64,000 nucleotides of DNA, taken from Brucella pseudintermedia (lineage in GTDB: Bacteria > Pseudomonadota > Alphaproteobacteria > Rhizobiales > Rhizobiaceae). Below are positions 56,347-64,000 of the stretch, one piece after another (position 1 is the first letter of the stretch; each line of letters starts with the position of its first letter). The notes under the pieces were generated by a model. That model saw nothing but the letters and a program-made list of their open reading frames with translations, was not told the DNA's origin and searched no databases. The translations under genes and the position numbers were made by a program. The stretch is taken from NCBI RefSeq assembly GCF_008932435.1, contig NZ_WBWE01000013.1, positions 110,396-174,395 of the forward strand. The letters are read 5' to 3'.

Positions 56347-56997
56347 ATGATTTCCGAACCATCTCCCAACTGTCACATCTGCCCGCGGCTGCACGCCTTC
56401 CTGCAAGAATGGCGACGCAAGGAGCCGTCTTGGCATAACGCCCCGGTTCCGCCGTTCCTTCCGGCAGATGACGCCGATGTCCGGCTCCTGATTGTGGGGC
56501 TGGCACCGGGTCTGCGCGGTGCCAACCGGACCGGACGCCCCTTTACCGGCGATTATGCCGGCGATCTTCTCTACAGCACGCTGTGCGAATTCGGGTTTGC
56601 GACCGGCAAGTTCGAAGCCCGCCCGGATGACAGCCTCCGCCTGCTGGATGCCAGCATCGTCAATGCGGTACGCTGTGTGCCGCCGGAGAACAAGCCAATC
56701 GGCTCCGAGATCAATAATTGCCGCCAGTTCCTGTCGCCAATGCTGACCCGGTTTCCAAATCTGCAAGCTGTCGTCACGCTGGGAACGATTGCGCATCAAT
56801 CGACCGTTCGTGCACTTGGCGCGCCGGTTGCGCGACATCCCTTCGGCCATGACAAGGCGAGCGATATCGGCAATCTGCGTATTTTCTCCAGCTATCACTG
56901 CTCACGCTATAATACGAATACCGGGCGGCTGACGGACGCCATGTTCCGCACCGTATTCCGGAACGTGCGTGAATATCTGAATCAAAAGAGCGCCTGA
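56347..56997 (+). CDS. uracil-DNA glycosylase, family 5-like
   Basis: The 216-residue protein removes uracil from DNA. It has the GLAPG motif I (LIVGLAPGLRGANRTG), and an Fe-S-type cysteine set beginning with Cys9 and Cys12 (CHIC) and continuing with RCVPPEN, typical of families 4 and 5; motif I favours family 5. The C-terminus ends KSA and its TGA is the loop of a strong terminator hairpin. ATG 56347 is chosen. Confidence 0.9.
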   Translation: MISEPSPNCHICPRLHAFLQEWRRKEPSWHNAPVPPFLPADDADVRLLIVGLAPGLRGANRTGRPFTGDYAGDLLYSTLCEFGFATGKFEARPDDSLRLLDASIVNAVRCVPPENKPIGSEINNCRQFLSPMLTRFPNLQAVVTLGTIAHQSTVRALGAPVARHPFGHDKASDIGNLRIFSSYHCSRYNTNTGRLTDAMFRTVFRNVREYLNQKSA

Positions 56998-57008
56998 GGC
57001 GCTCTTTT
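56984..57008. terminator. terminator overlapping the uracil-DNA glycosylase stop
   Basis: AAAAGAGCGCC / GGCGCTCTTTT is a perfect 11-bp inverted repeat whose three-base loop is exactly the TGA stop codon (56995-56997). It can terminate the convergent smpB transcript as well. Confidence 0.9.
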
Positions 57009-57021
57009 CACATTGCCTTTC

Positions 57022-57498
57022 TCAACCGCGATCTCGCATCAAGCGAGCCTTTTCGCGGTTCCAGTCGCGCTTCTTTTCCGTCTCACGCTTGTCGTGGGTC
57101 TTTTTGCCTCGCGCCAGAGCCAGTTCCAGCTTCGCGCGGCCCCGATCATTAAAGTATAGCTTCAACGGAACCACAGTCATCCCTTCGCGGGACACGGAAT
57201 TGAACAAGCGGGACATTTCGCGCTTGCTGATCAGCAGCTTGCGCAGACGTCGCGGCTCATGATTGAAGCGATTGCCCTGGGTATATTCCGGAATATAGGA
57301 ATTGATCAGCCAGAACTCGCCGTTTTCAAAGCTCGCATAGCTTTCCGCTATGTTCGATTGATTGGCGCGCAGCGACTTGACCTCGGTGCCTGTCAAAACA
57401 AGACCGGCTTCGAGCGTATCGAGAATTTCGTAATTGAAGCGCGCCTTGCGGTTTTCCGCGATAATCTTGCGCACGGGAGAATTCTTGGGCTTGTTCAT
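57022..57498 (-). CDS. smpB: SsrA-binding protein SmpB
   Basis: SmpB brings tmRNA to stalled ribosomes. The 158-residue product has the family core [20 protein letters not shown] and AYIPEY-type NSYIPEY, and a basic C-terminal tail ([12 protein letters not shown]). Start ATG 57498 and length are standard. It lies downstream of dapA, separated by a terminator. Confidence 0.96.
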   Translation of the reverse strand: MNKPKNSPVRKIIAENRKARFNYEILDTLEAGLVLTGTEVKSLRANQSNIAESYASFENGEFWLINSYIPEYTQGNRFNHEPRRLRKLLISKREMSRLFNSVSREGMTVVPLKLYFNDRGRAKLELALARGKKTHDKRETEKKRDWNREKARLMRDRG

Positions 57499-57534
57499 GA
57501 TGGCACCATATAATGTGCAATGCCTGAAATGAAA

Positions 57535-57558
57535 ACGCTCCCGAAGCTACGGGAGCGT
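57535..57558 (-). terminator. dapA terminator
   Basis: ACGCTCCCG / CGGGAGCGT (nine-base perfect stem, six-base loop) is followed on the minus strand by a TTTT run. It lies between dapA and smpB. Confidence 0.85.
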
Positions 57559-57589
57559 AAAAATCAGCGAAAGCGGTAAACTTGGCAGG

Positions 57590-58471
57590 TCAGTTGACCA
57601 GACCCGCGTGCTTCATGGCCTGATCGATCTTCTCTGCTGTCGCGGCTTCAACTGTCACCATCGGCGAACGCAGCACATTTTCCACGCGGCCAAGTCGCGA
57701 CAGGGCATATTTCGGACCCGAGGGATTCGGCTCGATGAAGAGCGCCTTGTGCAACGGCATGAGGCGATCCTGCAATTCGAGCGCCCTGGCGAAATCGCCC
57801 GCCTGACATGCATCCTGAAATTCGGCACACAGACGCGGCGCGATATTGGACGTGACCGAAATGCACCCTACACCGCCATGGGCGTTGAAGCCGAGAGCGG
57901 TGGCGTCTTCACCCGAGAGCTGGATGAAGTCCTTGCCACAGGCCGCACGCTGTTCCGAAACGCGTTCGATCTTGCCGGTCGCATCCTTGACGCCCACGAT
58001 ATTCTTGTGGTCACGAACGAGAGCGCCCATCGTTTCCGGGGTCATGTCGACAATCGAGCGACCGGGAATATTGTAGATGATGAGCGGGATCGAGATGGAG
58101 CGGGCCACCTGTGAAAAATGTTCGTAAAGGCCGCGCTGGTTCGGCTTGTTATAATAAGGCGTGACAACGAGAACCGCATCGGCACCGGCCTTCTCGGCGT
58201 GCTGCGCCAGTTCTATTGCTTCCACCGTATTGTTAGAGCCGGCGCCGGCAATCACGGGAACGCGGCCAGCCGCAACTTCTATACAAACCTCGATGACGCG
58301 CTTGTGCTCGTCGTGCGACAGGGTTGGCGTTTCACCAGTCGTTCCGACTGGAACCAGTCCTTTGGTACCTTCTTCGATCTGCCAGTTTACGAATGCGCGA
58401 AAGGCTTTCTCGTCGAACGCTCCTTCGGAATCGAATGGCGTGACAAGCGCGGTGATTGAGCCCTTCAGCAT
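57590..58471 (-). CDS. dapA: 4-hydroxy-tetrahydrodipicolinate synthase
   Basis: DapA condenses pyruvate with aspartate semialdehyde, the first step to diaminopimelate and lysine. The 293-residue enzyme has Tyr133 in YNIPGRS and the Schiff-base Lys162 in GVKDATG, and the motif GTTGETPTL near residue 44. ATG 58471 gives [13 protein letters not shown]; the frame to 58624 is not needed. It is divergent from slt. Confidence 0.96.
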   Translation of the reverse strand: MLKGSITALVTPFDSEGAFDEKAFRAFVNWQIEEGTKGLVPVGTTGETPTLSHDEHKRVIEVCIEVAAGRVPVIAGAGSNNTVEAIELAQHAEKAGADAVLVVTPYYNKPNQRGLYEHFSQVARSISIPLIIYNIPGRSIVDMTPETMGALVRDHKNIVGVKDATGKIERVSEQRAACGKDFIQLSGEDATALGFNAHGGVGCISVTSNIAPRLCAEFQDACQAGDFARALELQDRLMPLHKALFIEPNPSGPKYALSRLGRVENVLRSPMVTVEAATAEKIDQAMKHAGLVN

Positions 58472-58856
58472 TAGTGAACTCCTGAAAAAAGAAAGACGGG
58501 ACCTCATTCCCCAATCATCTTGGGCATGTGACCAGGTTGAGGCGTTGCACAATAGTCTTGCAGCACGAGGGGAGCAAGCGGGGTATGCTGGCAAAACAAG
58601 CGTAATGCGGCGGTTTTGCGGCAAAATTTGTTGCCCGTTCCATGCAGCGCCGACGATACGCCGTATTGATTAAAGGAACATCAAACGCGGCGGAGGAACT
58701 GCGCGAGCAAAGGTTCGGGATAACGCTTTGTTAAGGATAGATTCATTCCTTGAGCCTAACTTAGCGAGCGAAATCGACGATCAAAAAGCCGGGCTAAGAA
58801 AAGCCGGATTTCAACAACATATTGCCCGCCAATAAAGTCTCTGTTCTAGTTAGCCA
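58472..58856. other. 385-base divergent region (dapA / slt)
   Basis: No coding frame or clear repeat is seen. It should carry promoters for dapA and slt. Confidence 0.5.
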
Positions 58857-60995
58857 ATGTCGAAACACGCCGCAGCAATATCCTTGAAGAAAAAAGCACT
58901 CCTCGCGAGTTGCTTTGTTGCGGCTGCCTTGCAGCCGGTGATTTCGTGCGCGCAATCATCGCTGCCGACAGATATCCCGACACCGCTCGCACGTCCGTTC
59001 GCGCCGACCACGACACATCAGTCGCCGATGAATCTGGTAACGCCGAAACCGCGTCCGGCTACACCTGACCCCGTGGTGACATCTGCAGTCAGCCGTATGG
59101 AAAACCCGGCCGCCATCGGCGGAACGCTGAAAAGCGGGCTCGATGCTCTTTCCTCTCGCGATGCTGCAAGTGCAATAGCGTTTCGCAATGCCATGCCCCA
59201 TGGGTCGCTCGACCGACAGATTCTGACCTGGGCCATTGCCACTTCAGGCCTCGACGGTGTACCGAGTGCAGAAATTGCGGCTGCGGCGACAGATCTGCGT
59301 GGCTGGCCGGGAATGTCGGCTTTGCGCAGCAATTCGGAAAGAGCCCTGTTCAAGGAAAATCCGGCTCCTGCGGTCGTAATCGCCACCCTTGGCAACAGGC
59401 GTCCACAGACGACCGAAGGCATGATCCTTCTTGCCCGCGCCTATGTCGGCACCGGCAATGCAGCCAAAGCGCGTGAGCTGCTTTCGCCATGGTGGTCCAC
59501 GCAACGTCTTTCTGCCAACGACGAACAGAAGATTCTGAAAGAGTTCTCGGGCGTCCTGACCCGCGAGGATCATCAGCGGCGTCTTTTGCGCTCCCTCTAT
59601 AATGAACGCATGCAATCGGCAAAATTGCTTGCAGGCCCGGCACAGGCCCAATCACTTTACAACGCCTTTGCGGCAGTTGCACAAAAATCTCCGAACGCTG
59701 CCAAGGCCATAGCGGATGTCGATCGCAGCTGGCAGGGCAATGCCGCCTATCAGTTCCTGAAGATTCGCTATCTGCGGCGTACGGAACGCTACAACGAAGC
59801 AACGGACCTTATGCTGAAAGCTCCGCGTCAGGCATCGGCGCTCGTCGATCCCGATGCCTGGTGGGTGGAACGGCGTATCCTGTCGCGGGAGTTACTTGAC
59901 CTGGGCAAGCCGCAGCTTGCCTACAAGCTGGTTTCCGCCCATGCGGCTGAATCCTCCACAATGGCTGCAGAAGCTGAATTTCATGCCGGATGGTATGCGC
60001 TCCGCGCCCTGAATCAGCCAAAGACGGCTGCCCCGCATTTTGCCAGGATCGCGGAAATCTCGTCGCGCCCTATTTCCGCATCCCGGGCCTTTTACTGGCT
60101 TGGCCGGTCGGCTGAAGCAGGTAGCGGCGGCAATGCGCGGGACTATTATCGTCGCTCCGCTCATTTCGGCACAACCTTCTACGGACAGCTTTCAGCCGCC
60201 AAGCTGAACGAAAAGGCGCCGGAACTCATCTATCCGAAACCGACCGATGCGGACCGCACGCGCTTTGCTGGCCGCCCTGCCGTCCAGGCGATCAAGCGGC
60301 TGGAACAGGTCGGCTACAGCAATCGCGCAACAACGCTCTACAATCAGCTTTCGCAGGAACTCGACAGCGTGGGCGAGCTCGCCCTGCTGGCGGTCATGGC
60401 CGAACGCAACGAAAATCACTATCTGGCGTTGCGCGTCGGCAAAACCGCCGCACTGCGCGGGCTCGACGTGGGCGCCCTGTCACATCCGCTCGGAGCAATT
60501 CCTGCCACCGCCAATATAAGCGGGTCGGGCAAGGCACTCGCCTATGCAATCGCCCGACAGGAAAGCGAATTCAACGTTGGGGCGGTTTCCAAGGCGGGAG
60601 CGCGCGGTTTGCTGCAATTGATGCCCGCAACAGCGAAAAGTGTGGCAACCCGCAACGGCATGAGCTTCTCCGCACCGCGTCTCACGACGGACGCGGGGTA
60701 TAACGCGACGCTTGGCGCCCACTTCCTCGGCGAACAGCTCGACCGTTTCGATGGATCCTACGTCCTCACTTTCGCCGGATACAATGCAGGCCCTCGCCGC
60801 GCATCGGAATGGGTTGAGAAATACGGCGATCCGCGAGGCAAACCAATCGATCAGGTCGTGGACTGGATCGAACGCATCCCCTATTCGGAAACGCGGAATT
60901 ATGTTCAGCGCGTGATGGAAAACTATGAGGTATACAAGGCTCGACTGACCGGCAGCGCCGATATCCAGACCGACCTGATTTACGGTCGGCGTTAA
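58857..60995 (+). CDS. slt: soluble lytic murein transglycosylase
   Basis: The enzyme cleaves peptidoglycan to 1,6-anhydro-muropeptides, the molecules that induce AmpR. The 712-residue product has a signal peptide (about 1-33), a proline-rich linker, a long helical superhelix (about 90-530) and a C-terminal SLT domain with catalytic Glu569 in AIARQESEFN followed by GARGLLQLMPATA and FAGYNAGPRR. ATG 58857 starts MSKHAAAISLKKK. It stands alone. Confidence 0.95.
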   Translation: MSKHAAAISLKKKALLASCFVAAALQPVISCAQSSLPTDIPTPLARPFAPTTTHQSPMNLVTPKPRPATPDPVVTSAVSRMENPAAIGGTLKSGLDALSSRDAASAIAFRNAMPHGSLDRQILTWAIATSGLDGVPSAEIAAAATDLRGWPGMSALRSNSERALFKENPAPAVVIATLGNRRPQTTEGMILLARAYVGTGNAAKARELLSPWWSTQRLSANDEQKILKEFSGVLTREDHQRRLLRSLYNERMQSAKLLAGPAQAQSLYNAFAAVAQKSPNAAKAIADVDRSWQGNAAYQFLKIRYLRRTERYNEATDLMLKAPRQASALVDPDAWWVERRILSRELLDLGKPQLAYKLVSAHAAESSTMAAEAEFHAGWYALRALNQPKTAAPHFARIAEISSRPISASRAFYWLGRSAEAGSGGNARDYYRRSAHFGTTFYGQLSAAKLNEKAPELIYPKPTDADRTRFAGRPAVQAIKRLEQVGYSNRATTLYNQLSQELDSVGELALLAVMAERNENHYLALRVGKTAALRGLDVGALSHPLGAIPATANISGSGKALAYAIARQESEFNVGAVSKAGARGLLQLMPATAKSVATRNGMSFSAPRLTTDAGYNATLGAHFLGEQLDRFDGSYVLTFAGYNAGPRRASEWVEKYGDPRGKPIDQVVDWIERIPYSETRNYVQRVMENYEVYKARLTGSADIQTDLIYGRR

Positions 60996-61025
60996 CCCGA
61001 AATCTCCAAGACAAGAAAAGGCGGG

Positions 61026-61685
61026 TTATTCGTCTGCTTTTTTTGTCCGCCGCGGTTTGGGCTTGGCAACTGCCTTGCGGGGTTTTTCCACCTTTCCGGT
61101 ACGGGCTTTGCTGGCCGCATTTGCCAGTTTTGTGGCTTGTGCGATCCAATCCTCGCGCTCTACGCGACGCGGAAAACCAATATTTCGCTCGATCCAGTGC
61201 GACTCTTCATCGTTCCAACCGGCAATCTGATCGTAGTGAAACACGCCGATACCGTTAAGCAATTGCTGAACGGCCTTGCCTACACCCTTTATGGCGGTGA
61301 GATCGTCAGGTTTTCCAAGGCGCGCCGCTTCAAGAAGCTCCGGACGGCCCGGATCAAGAACAAGTTGCGTTTCTTCACCCGAATTTTCGTCCTGCGAAGA
61401 CCAGTTTCCTACCACTTCCGCTTCGGGCACGACTTTCAGAGGAAGCTTTTCCGGCTTGCTTGGCTGCGGTGAAGCCCTGAGTTCCTCGGTTTCTGCCGGT
61501 GCTTCGGTTTCCCTGGGCGCCTCGGGCATTTCCTCGGCGGGCAACGTGGCGTGCGCTGCGGCGATGATTGTGCGCTCATGGTCCGAGATCGCAGCACTTC
61601 TTCGCCTTACAAAGCGACCCAAAAGGCAGCCTACAACAAAAGCGATGGCAACAAGAACAGCCAGTTGGACAATCAGCAACGGCAT
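61026..61685 (-). CDS. membrane-anchored helix-hairpin-helix protein
   Basis: The 219-residue protein has an N-terminal transmembrane segment (about 3-25), an acidic/proline-rich linker (about 45-105), and a C-terminal helix-hairpin-helix region (DDLTAIKGVGKAVQQLLNGIGV) like the C-terminal part of NuoE-type or 50S L21-fused proteins. The tail is Lys/Arg-rich. Function is unknown. It is third in a leftward group with the small membrane protein and the BON protein. Confidence 0.7.
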   Translation of the reverse strand: MPLLIVQLAVLVAIAFVVGCLLGRFVRRRSAAISDHERTIIAAAHATLPAEEMPEAPRETEAPAETEELRASPQPSKPEKLPLKVVPEAEVVGNWSSQDENSGEETQLVLDPGRPELLEAARLGKPDDLTAIKGVGKAVQQLLNGIGVFHYDQIAGWNDEESHWIERNIGFPRRVEREDWIAQATKLANAASKARTGKVEKPRKAVAKPKPRRTKKADE

Positions 61686-61764
61686 ATGGTTTCCTCGTAC
61701 TCCAAATTACTCAAGTCCGACGAACATATTCGCCGTCAGTTTTCCCCGCCCCACTTTGCCACCG

Positions 61765-61854
61765 CTACTTCGGACTGGTCAGCCAGCCTACGATCAAGCC
61801 GATCAGAACCGCCAAGACGAGGACCGGCCAAAACGATACGGCTAAATAAAGCAT
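61765..61854 (-). CDS. very small membrane protein (29 residues)
   Basis: A 29-residue frame MLYLAVSFWPVLVLAVLIGLIVGWLTSPK is one transmembrane helix with a WxxSPK tail. ATG 61854 has GGA ten bases before it and the stop is TAG. It lies between the BON and HhH genes on the same strand. It is too short for ordinary gene prediction, and may be real because it occupies the gap tightly. Confidence 0.5.
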   Translation of the reverse strand: MLYLAVSFWPVLVLAVLIGLIVGWLTSPK

Positions 61855-61998
61855 TGTCAGGTCCGCTTTCTATTCCGGAAACGGAGCATATGCTCCGCTA
61901 TGCCTATTCATAGTGCGAAAGGAAAGGTCCGAACAGGCGGGCTGTCAATTCCGAACAGAAAACTGACGGACACGAATTCCAAATCGGGAGAGCCTTTA

Positions 61999-62646
61999 TC
62001 ACTGTAAAAGCTCAGGTTCGCCAATCTCAACCCGCTCGGCTTTCAAACCGAAGGGAAGCGGAGAATTCAATTGGGAGCGAAGCCGCTGGTAGCTTGCCCC
62101 GTCCGCTGCCCTGCCCTTGATCGAAATATTGAGATCTGAAACCCGGACCTCTCCTTCCCGCAGGTCAGACAAAAGCTGCAAGGCAAATTCCACCGAATCA
62201 GCGAAGTTCGGCGGACTGCCTCTGCCTACTGCCATTTCATCATCGAGCGGAATGCCCGGAGCCACATTTTCAGCAGCAGTCATGATTCGGTCCCTGACAT
62301 CATTATCCGGGACTGAACCGGACAGGATAATGATGTCGGCATTCTTCTTTATCTGTAATGCATAGGGCGATATGAGCGGCAAAACACTCGTCAGGTCGGT
62401 GACTTCCCGAATCCCCCATACCTTTTCCAGCGCACCTTTCGCGGCAGATTGCGCCTCTGGATCGGGGGCAATGCCTTTCAGCGTAACATCGCGGCCCTCC
62501 ACATCGAAGCCCGTCCACACGAATGGAGAAAGTGCTTCGCCGGTGCGCGTTGCAATGTCTGTCTCGACCTGATCGGCTCCGAACCAGAGTGCAAGCGCCG
62601 TCAGCGCTGCGGTCCATGTTAAGCCGGGCCAAAACCATTTGAACAT
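61999..62646 (-). CDS. membrane-anchored BON-domain protein
   Basis: The 215-residue protein has an N-terminal transmembrane segment (about 5-23) and a BON domain (about 45-85; FDVEGRDVTLKGIAPDPEAQ), followed by a second similar stretch (about 95-140; IILSGSVPDNDVRDRIMTAA). In other Rhizobiales this start belongs to a longer OmpA-family protein, so the short form may be a shortened version; this is from memory. ATG 62646 is chosen; the frame to 63048 overlaps the porin. It leads the BON-small-HhH group. Confidence 0.75.
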   Translation of the reverse strand: MFKWFWPGLTWTAALTALALWFGADQVETDIATRTGEALSPFVWTGFDVEGRDVTLKGIAPDPEAQSAAKGALEKVWGIREVTDLTSVLPLISPYALQIKKNADIIILSGSVPDNDVRDRIMTAAENVAPGIPLDDEMAVGRGSPPNFADSVEFALQLLSDLREGEVRVSDLNISIKGRAADGASYQRLRSQLNSPLPFGLKAERVEIGEPELLQ

Positions 62647-62765
62647 GTCGCCTCCACGCTGGAAATGATTGGAACAAAGCGACGAAGATCCGCCGCGTCT
62701 TACTCGTACAAAGACCGAGTTTTCGGTGAAAGCAAGGTCGCAACTGTGAAAATCGACAAACAAAA

Positions 62766-62790
62766 AACCCGGCAGCGATGCTGCCGGGTT
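62766..62790 (-). terminator. porin terminator
   Basis: AACCCGGCAG / CTGCCGGGTT (ten-base perfect stem, five-base loop) is followed on the minus strand by a TTTTTT run. It ends the omp2 transcript. Confidence 0.92.
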
Positions 62791-62813
62791 CTTTTTGAAC
62801 AATCCCTGAGGGA

Positions 62814-63983
62814 TTAGAACGAGCGCTGGAAGCGAACCATGCCCTGCCAAGCGTCCGAACCGTCGAGAACCGAATGTTCGTCGTCCCACTTGGTGTAGGA
62901 AACTTCTGGCGTGATGGTGAAGCCAGGAACCAGTTCGTAAGCAACGTTGGCGGTTGCTGCGAAGGTCTTGGTGTCGTCGTAGGCGAGTTGCAGATTGAAG
63001 GTAGCCTTGTCGGTTGCCTTGAACGCAGCGCCGCCCCAAACGGCCCAATCGCCGCCCCAGGTACCATAGAACGAGTCGATGACGCGGATGCCGCGGAAAC
63101 GACCGTTTGCATCGGTGTAACCGAGGTAGGTGTCGTCATTGGACTTGTAGCCACCCATCGCCCAGACCGAGAAACGGTCGGTGATGTTAACGTCGCCGCG
63201 AACCTTGGCAGCCCACTCTTCGTTACGAGCGTCGTAAGCTGCAACAGCTGCGATCGAGCCCCAGCCACCAGCGTACTTCAGACCGCCAACAACGTGCGGC
63301 ATGTAGTCCTTGATGGTGACATCAACGTCAGAGTCGCCATTGCCGCCTTCTTCGAACGACACAATGGCCGAGAAGCCGTTGCCACCGGTGAAGGTGTAGC
63401 TGATGAGGTTGGTGCGGTAACCGCCTGCGAGGATCACGTCGTCGTTGATGACGTTGCCGAGATAGCCCGGGAAGGTCACGAAGGCCGATTCATCAAGACC
63501 AACGCGCAGGCCGCCGAGCTGAATGTAAGCGTAACGCAGTGAGCTGTTTTCGTTGGAGCCGTATGCCGTTTCTTCGCCGTCGCCGCCGCCGTTCCAGTTG
63601 TAACGAAGCTCGGTGAAGGTCTTGAGAGTGCCCAGCTCGGTTTCCGAAGCGGTCGAGAAGCGGAGCGTTGCACGAGCGTTCTTGCCCCAGGTATCACGCT
63701 CACCGTTGAAGCCACCGCCGATTATATTGCCGTCTGCGTCACGGACAAAAGCGCCGCGAGCGTAGACGTCATCGCCGCCCTTGGCGTCGTAACGAACGTA
63801 GCCATGGATGCGCAGGCAGGTTTCGGTGCCTGGGATGTAGAAGTAGCCAGCGCCGTAAGCATCGCAGACGCGGACATATTCAACGGCTTCTGGCTCTGGC
63901 GCGACGATTGCGTCGGCAGCCTGAGCGCCGGAAGCTGCAACCAGAGCTGCAGCGGAGCCAAGGAGAAGGCTCTTGATGTTCAT
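62814..63983 (-). CDS. Omp2-type trimeric porin
   Basis: The 389-residue product is a 16-stranded general porin of the Brucella Omp2a/Omp2b family: a 22-residue signal peptide (ending AQA), [27 protein letters not shown] with the conserved cysteine pair, and a C-terminal phenylalanine (FQRSF). Which Omp2 paralogue it is cannot be told. ATG 63983 is close to the window edge; the upstream part of its region, including any second omp2 copy, is not visible. Confidence 0.92.
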   Translation of the reverse strand: MNIKSLLLGSAAALVAASGAQAADAIVAPEPEAVEYVRVCDAYGAGYFYIPGTETCLRIHGYVRYDAKGGDDVYARGAFVRDADGNIIGGGFNGERDTWGKNARATLRFSTASETELGTLKTFTELRYNWNGGGDGEETAYGSNENSSLRYAYIQLGGLRVGLDESAFVTFPGYLGNVINDDVILAGGYRTNLISYTFTGGNGFSAIVSFEEGGNGDSDVDVTIKDYMPHVVGGLKYAGGWGSIAAVAAYDARNEEWAAKVRGDVNITDRFSVWAMGGYKSNDDTYLGYTDANGRFRGIRVIDSFYGTWGGDWAVWGGAAFKATDKATFNLQLAYDDTKTFAATANVAYELVPGFTITPEVSYTKWDDEHSVLDGSDAWQGMVRFQRSF

Positions 63984-64000
63984 TTCTGACCTCCAGTCAA

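Noticed and set aside
1..64000. CRISPR arrays, rRNA or tRNA genes, prophage or complete insertion sequence
   Set aside because: No regularly spaced repeats, RNA gene signatures, integrase or transposase genes were seen; the repeats present are dispersed palindromes without coding capacity.

Overview
The window is a dense, mostly house-keeping stretch of an alphaproteobacterial chromosome. The Omp25 homologue (213 aa, very close in sequence to Brucella Omp25), the Omp2-type porin, the FnrN-type regulator and the LptF-LptG-LptD-SurA-PdxA-RsmA gene order all point to the Brucellaceae. A complete class C beta-lactamase with its divergent AmpR regulator is typical of the Ochrobactrum branch (now Brucella anthropi / B. 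intermedia and relatives) and not of the classical Brucella species. The species cannot be fixed from this sequence alone. I see no rRNA, tRNA, CRISPR array, phage or complete insertion sequence.

Layout. 1-2763: end of rlmJ, a secreted hypothetical, an RNase T2 and a glutathione S-transferase. 2813-5047: ampC/ampR. 5117-5758: omp25. 6136-12777: an SDR/uvrC pair, then pgsA-moaD-moaE, a META-domain envelope protein, ndk and a DinB protein. 12830-15472: an ABC-F ATPase followed by a small toxin-antitoxin locus (TumE-like/HVO_A0114-like) whose toxin gene is frameshifted. 15500-18359: pepA-holC and two membrane proteins, all leftward. 18750-26699: a rightward envelope-biogenesis block (lptF, lptG, lptD, SurA-like, pdxA, rsmA). 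26700-33480: leftward genes (M23 peptidase, rarD, cimA, a GFA-like protein, and cysS with a possible Cys-containing leader peptide). 33694-42107: small proteins, yedK, a NUDIX hydrolase, a regulator/isochorismatase pair, dihydroorotase, ygfZ and two phosphohydrolase genes. 42157-55346: a leftward block (rpoZ, rsh, pyrE, fnrN, hemN, an AraC regulator, DUF2062, acpS, lepB, rnc, era, recO), interrupted only by a rightward fosmidomycin-resistance-type exporter. 55741-63983: a NYN-domain protein, a uracil-DNA glycosylase, smpB, dapA, slt, a small membrane/HhH/BON cluster and an Omp2 porin.

How the genes work together. Several sets form functional groups: LPS export (LptF/G/D) with the periplasmic chaperone; RNA processing, ribosome assembly and DNA repair (rnc-era-recO, smpB, rsmA, rlmJ); stringent response with pyrimidine synthesis (rsh-pyrE, pyrC); and oxygen-responsive haem synthesis (fnrN-hemN, with a perfect FNR box upstream of hemN).

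Beyond the genes, the window contains five copies or half-copies of a dispersed palindromic repeat, two of which supply the stop codon of the gene next to them. It also has two sites matching the CtrA consensus, tandem palindromic operators before the toxin gene, a candidate cysteine attenuation leader before cysS, and a transcription terminator whose loop is the stop codon of the preceding gene. The frameshifted toxin-antitoxin locus and the cysS leader are the most distinctive items. I do not see a clearly novel multigene system.
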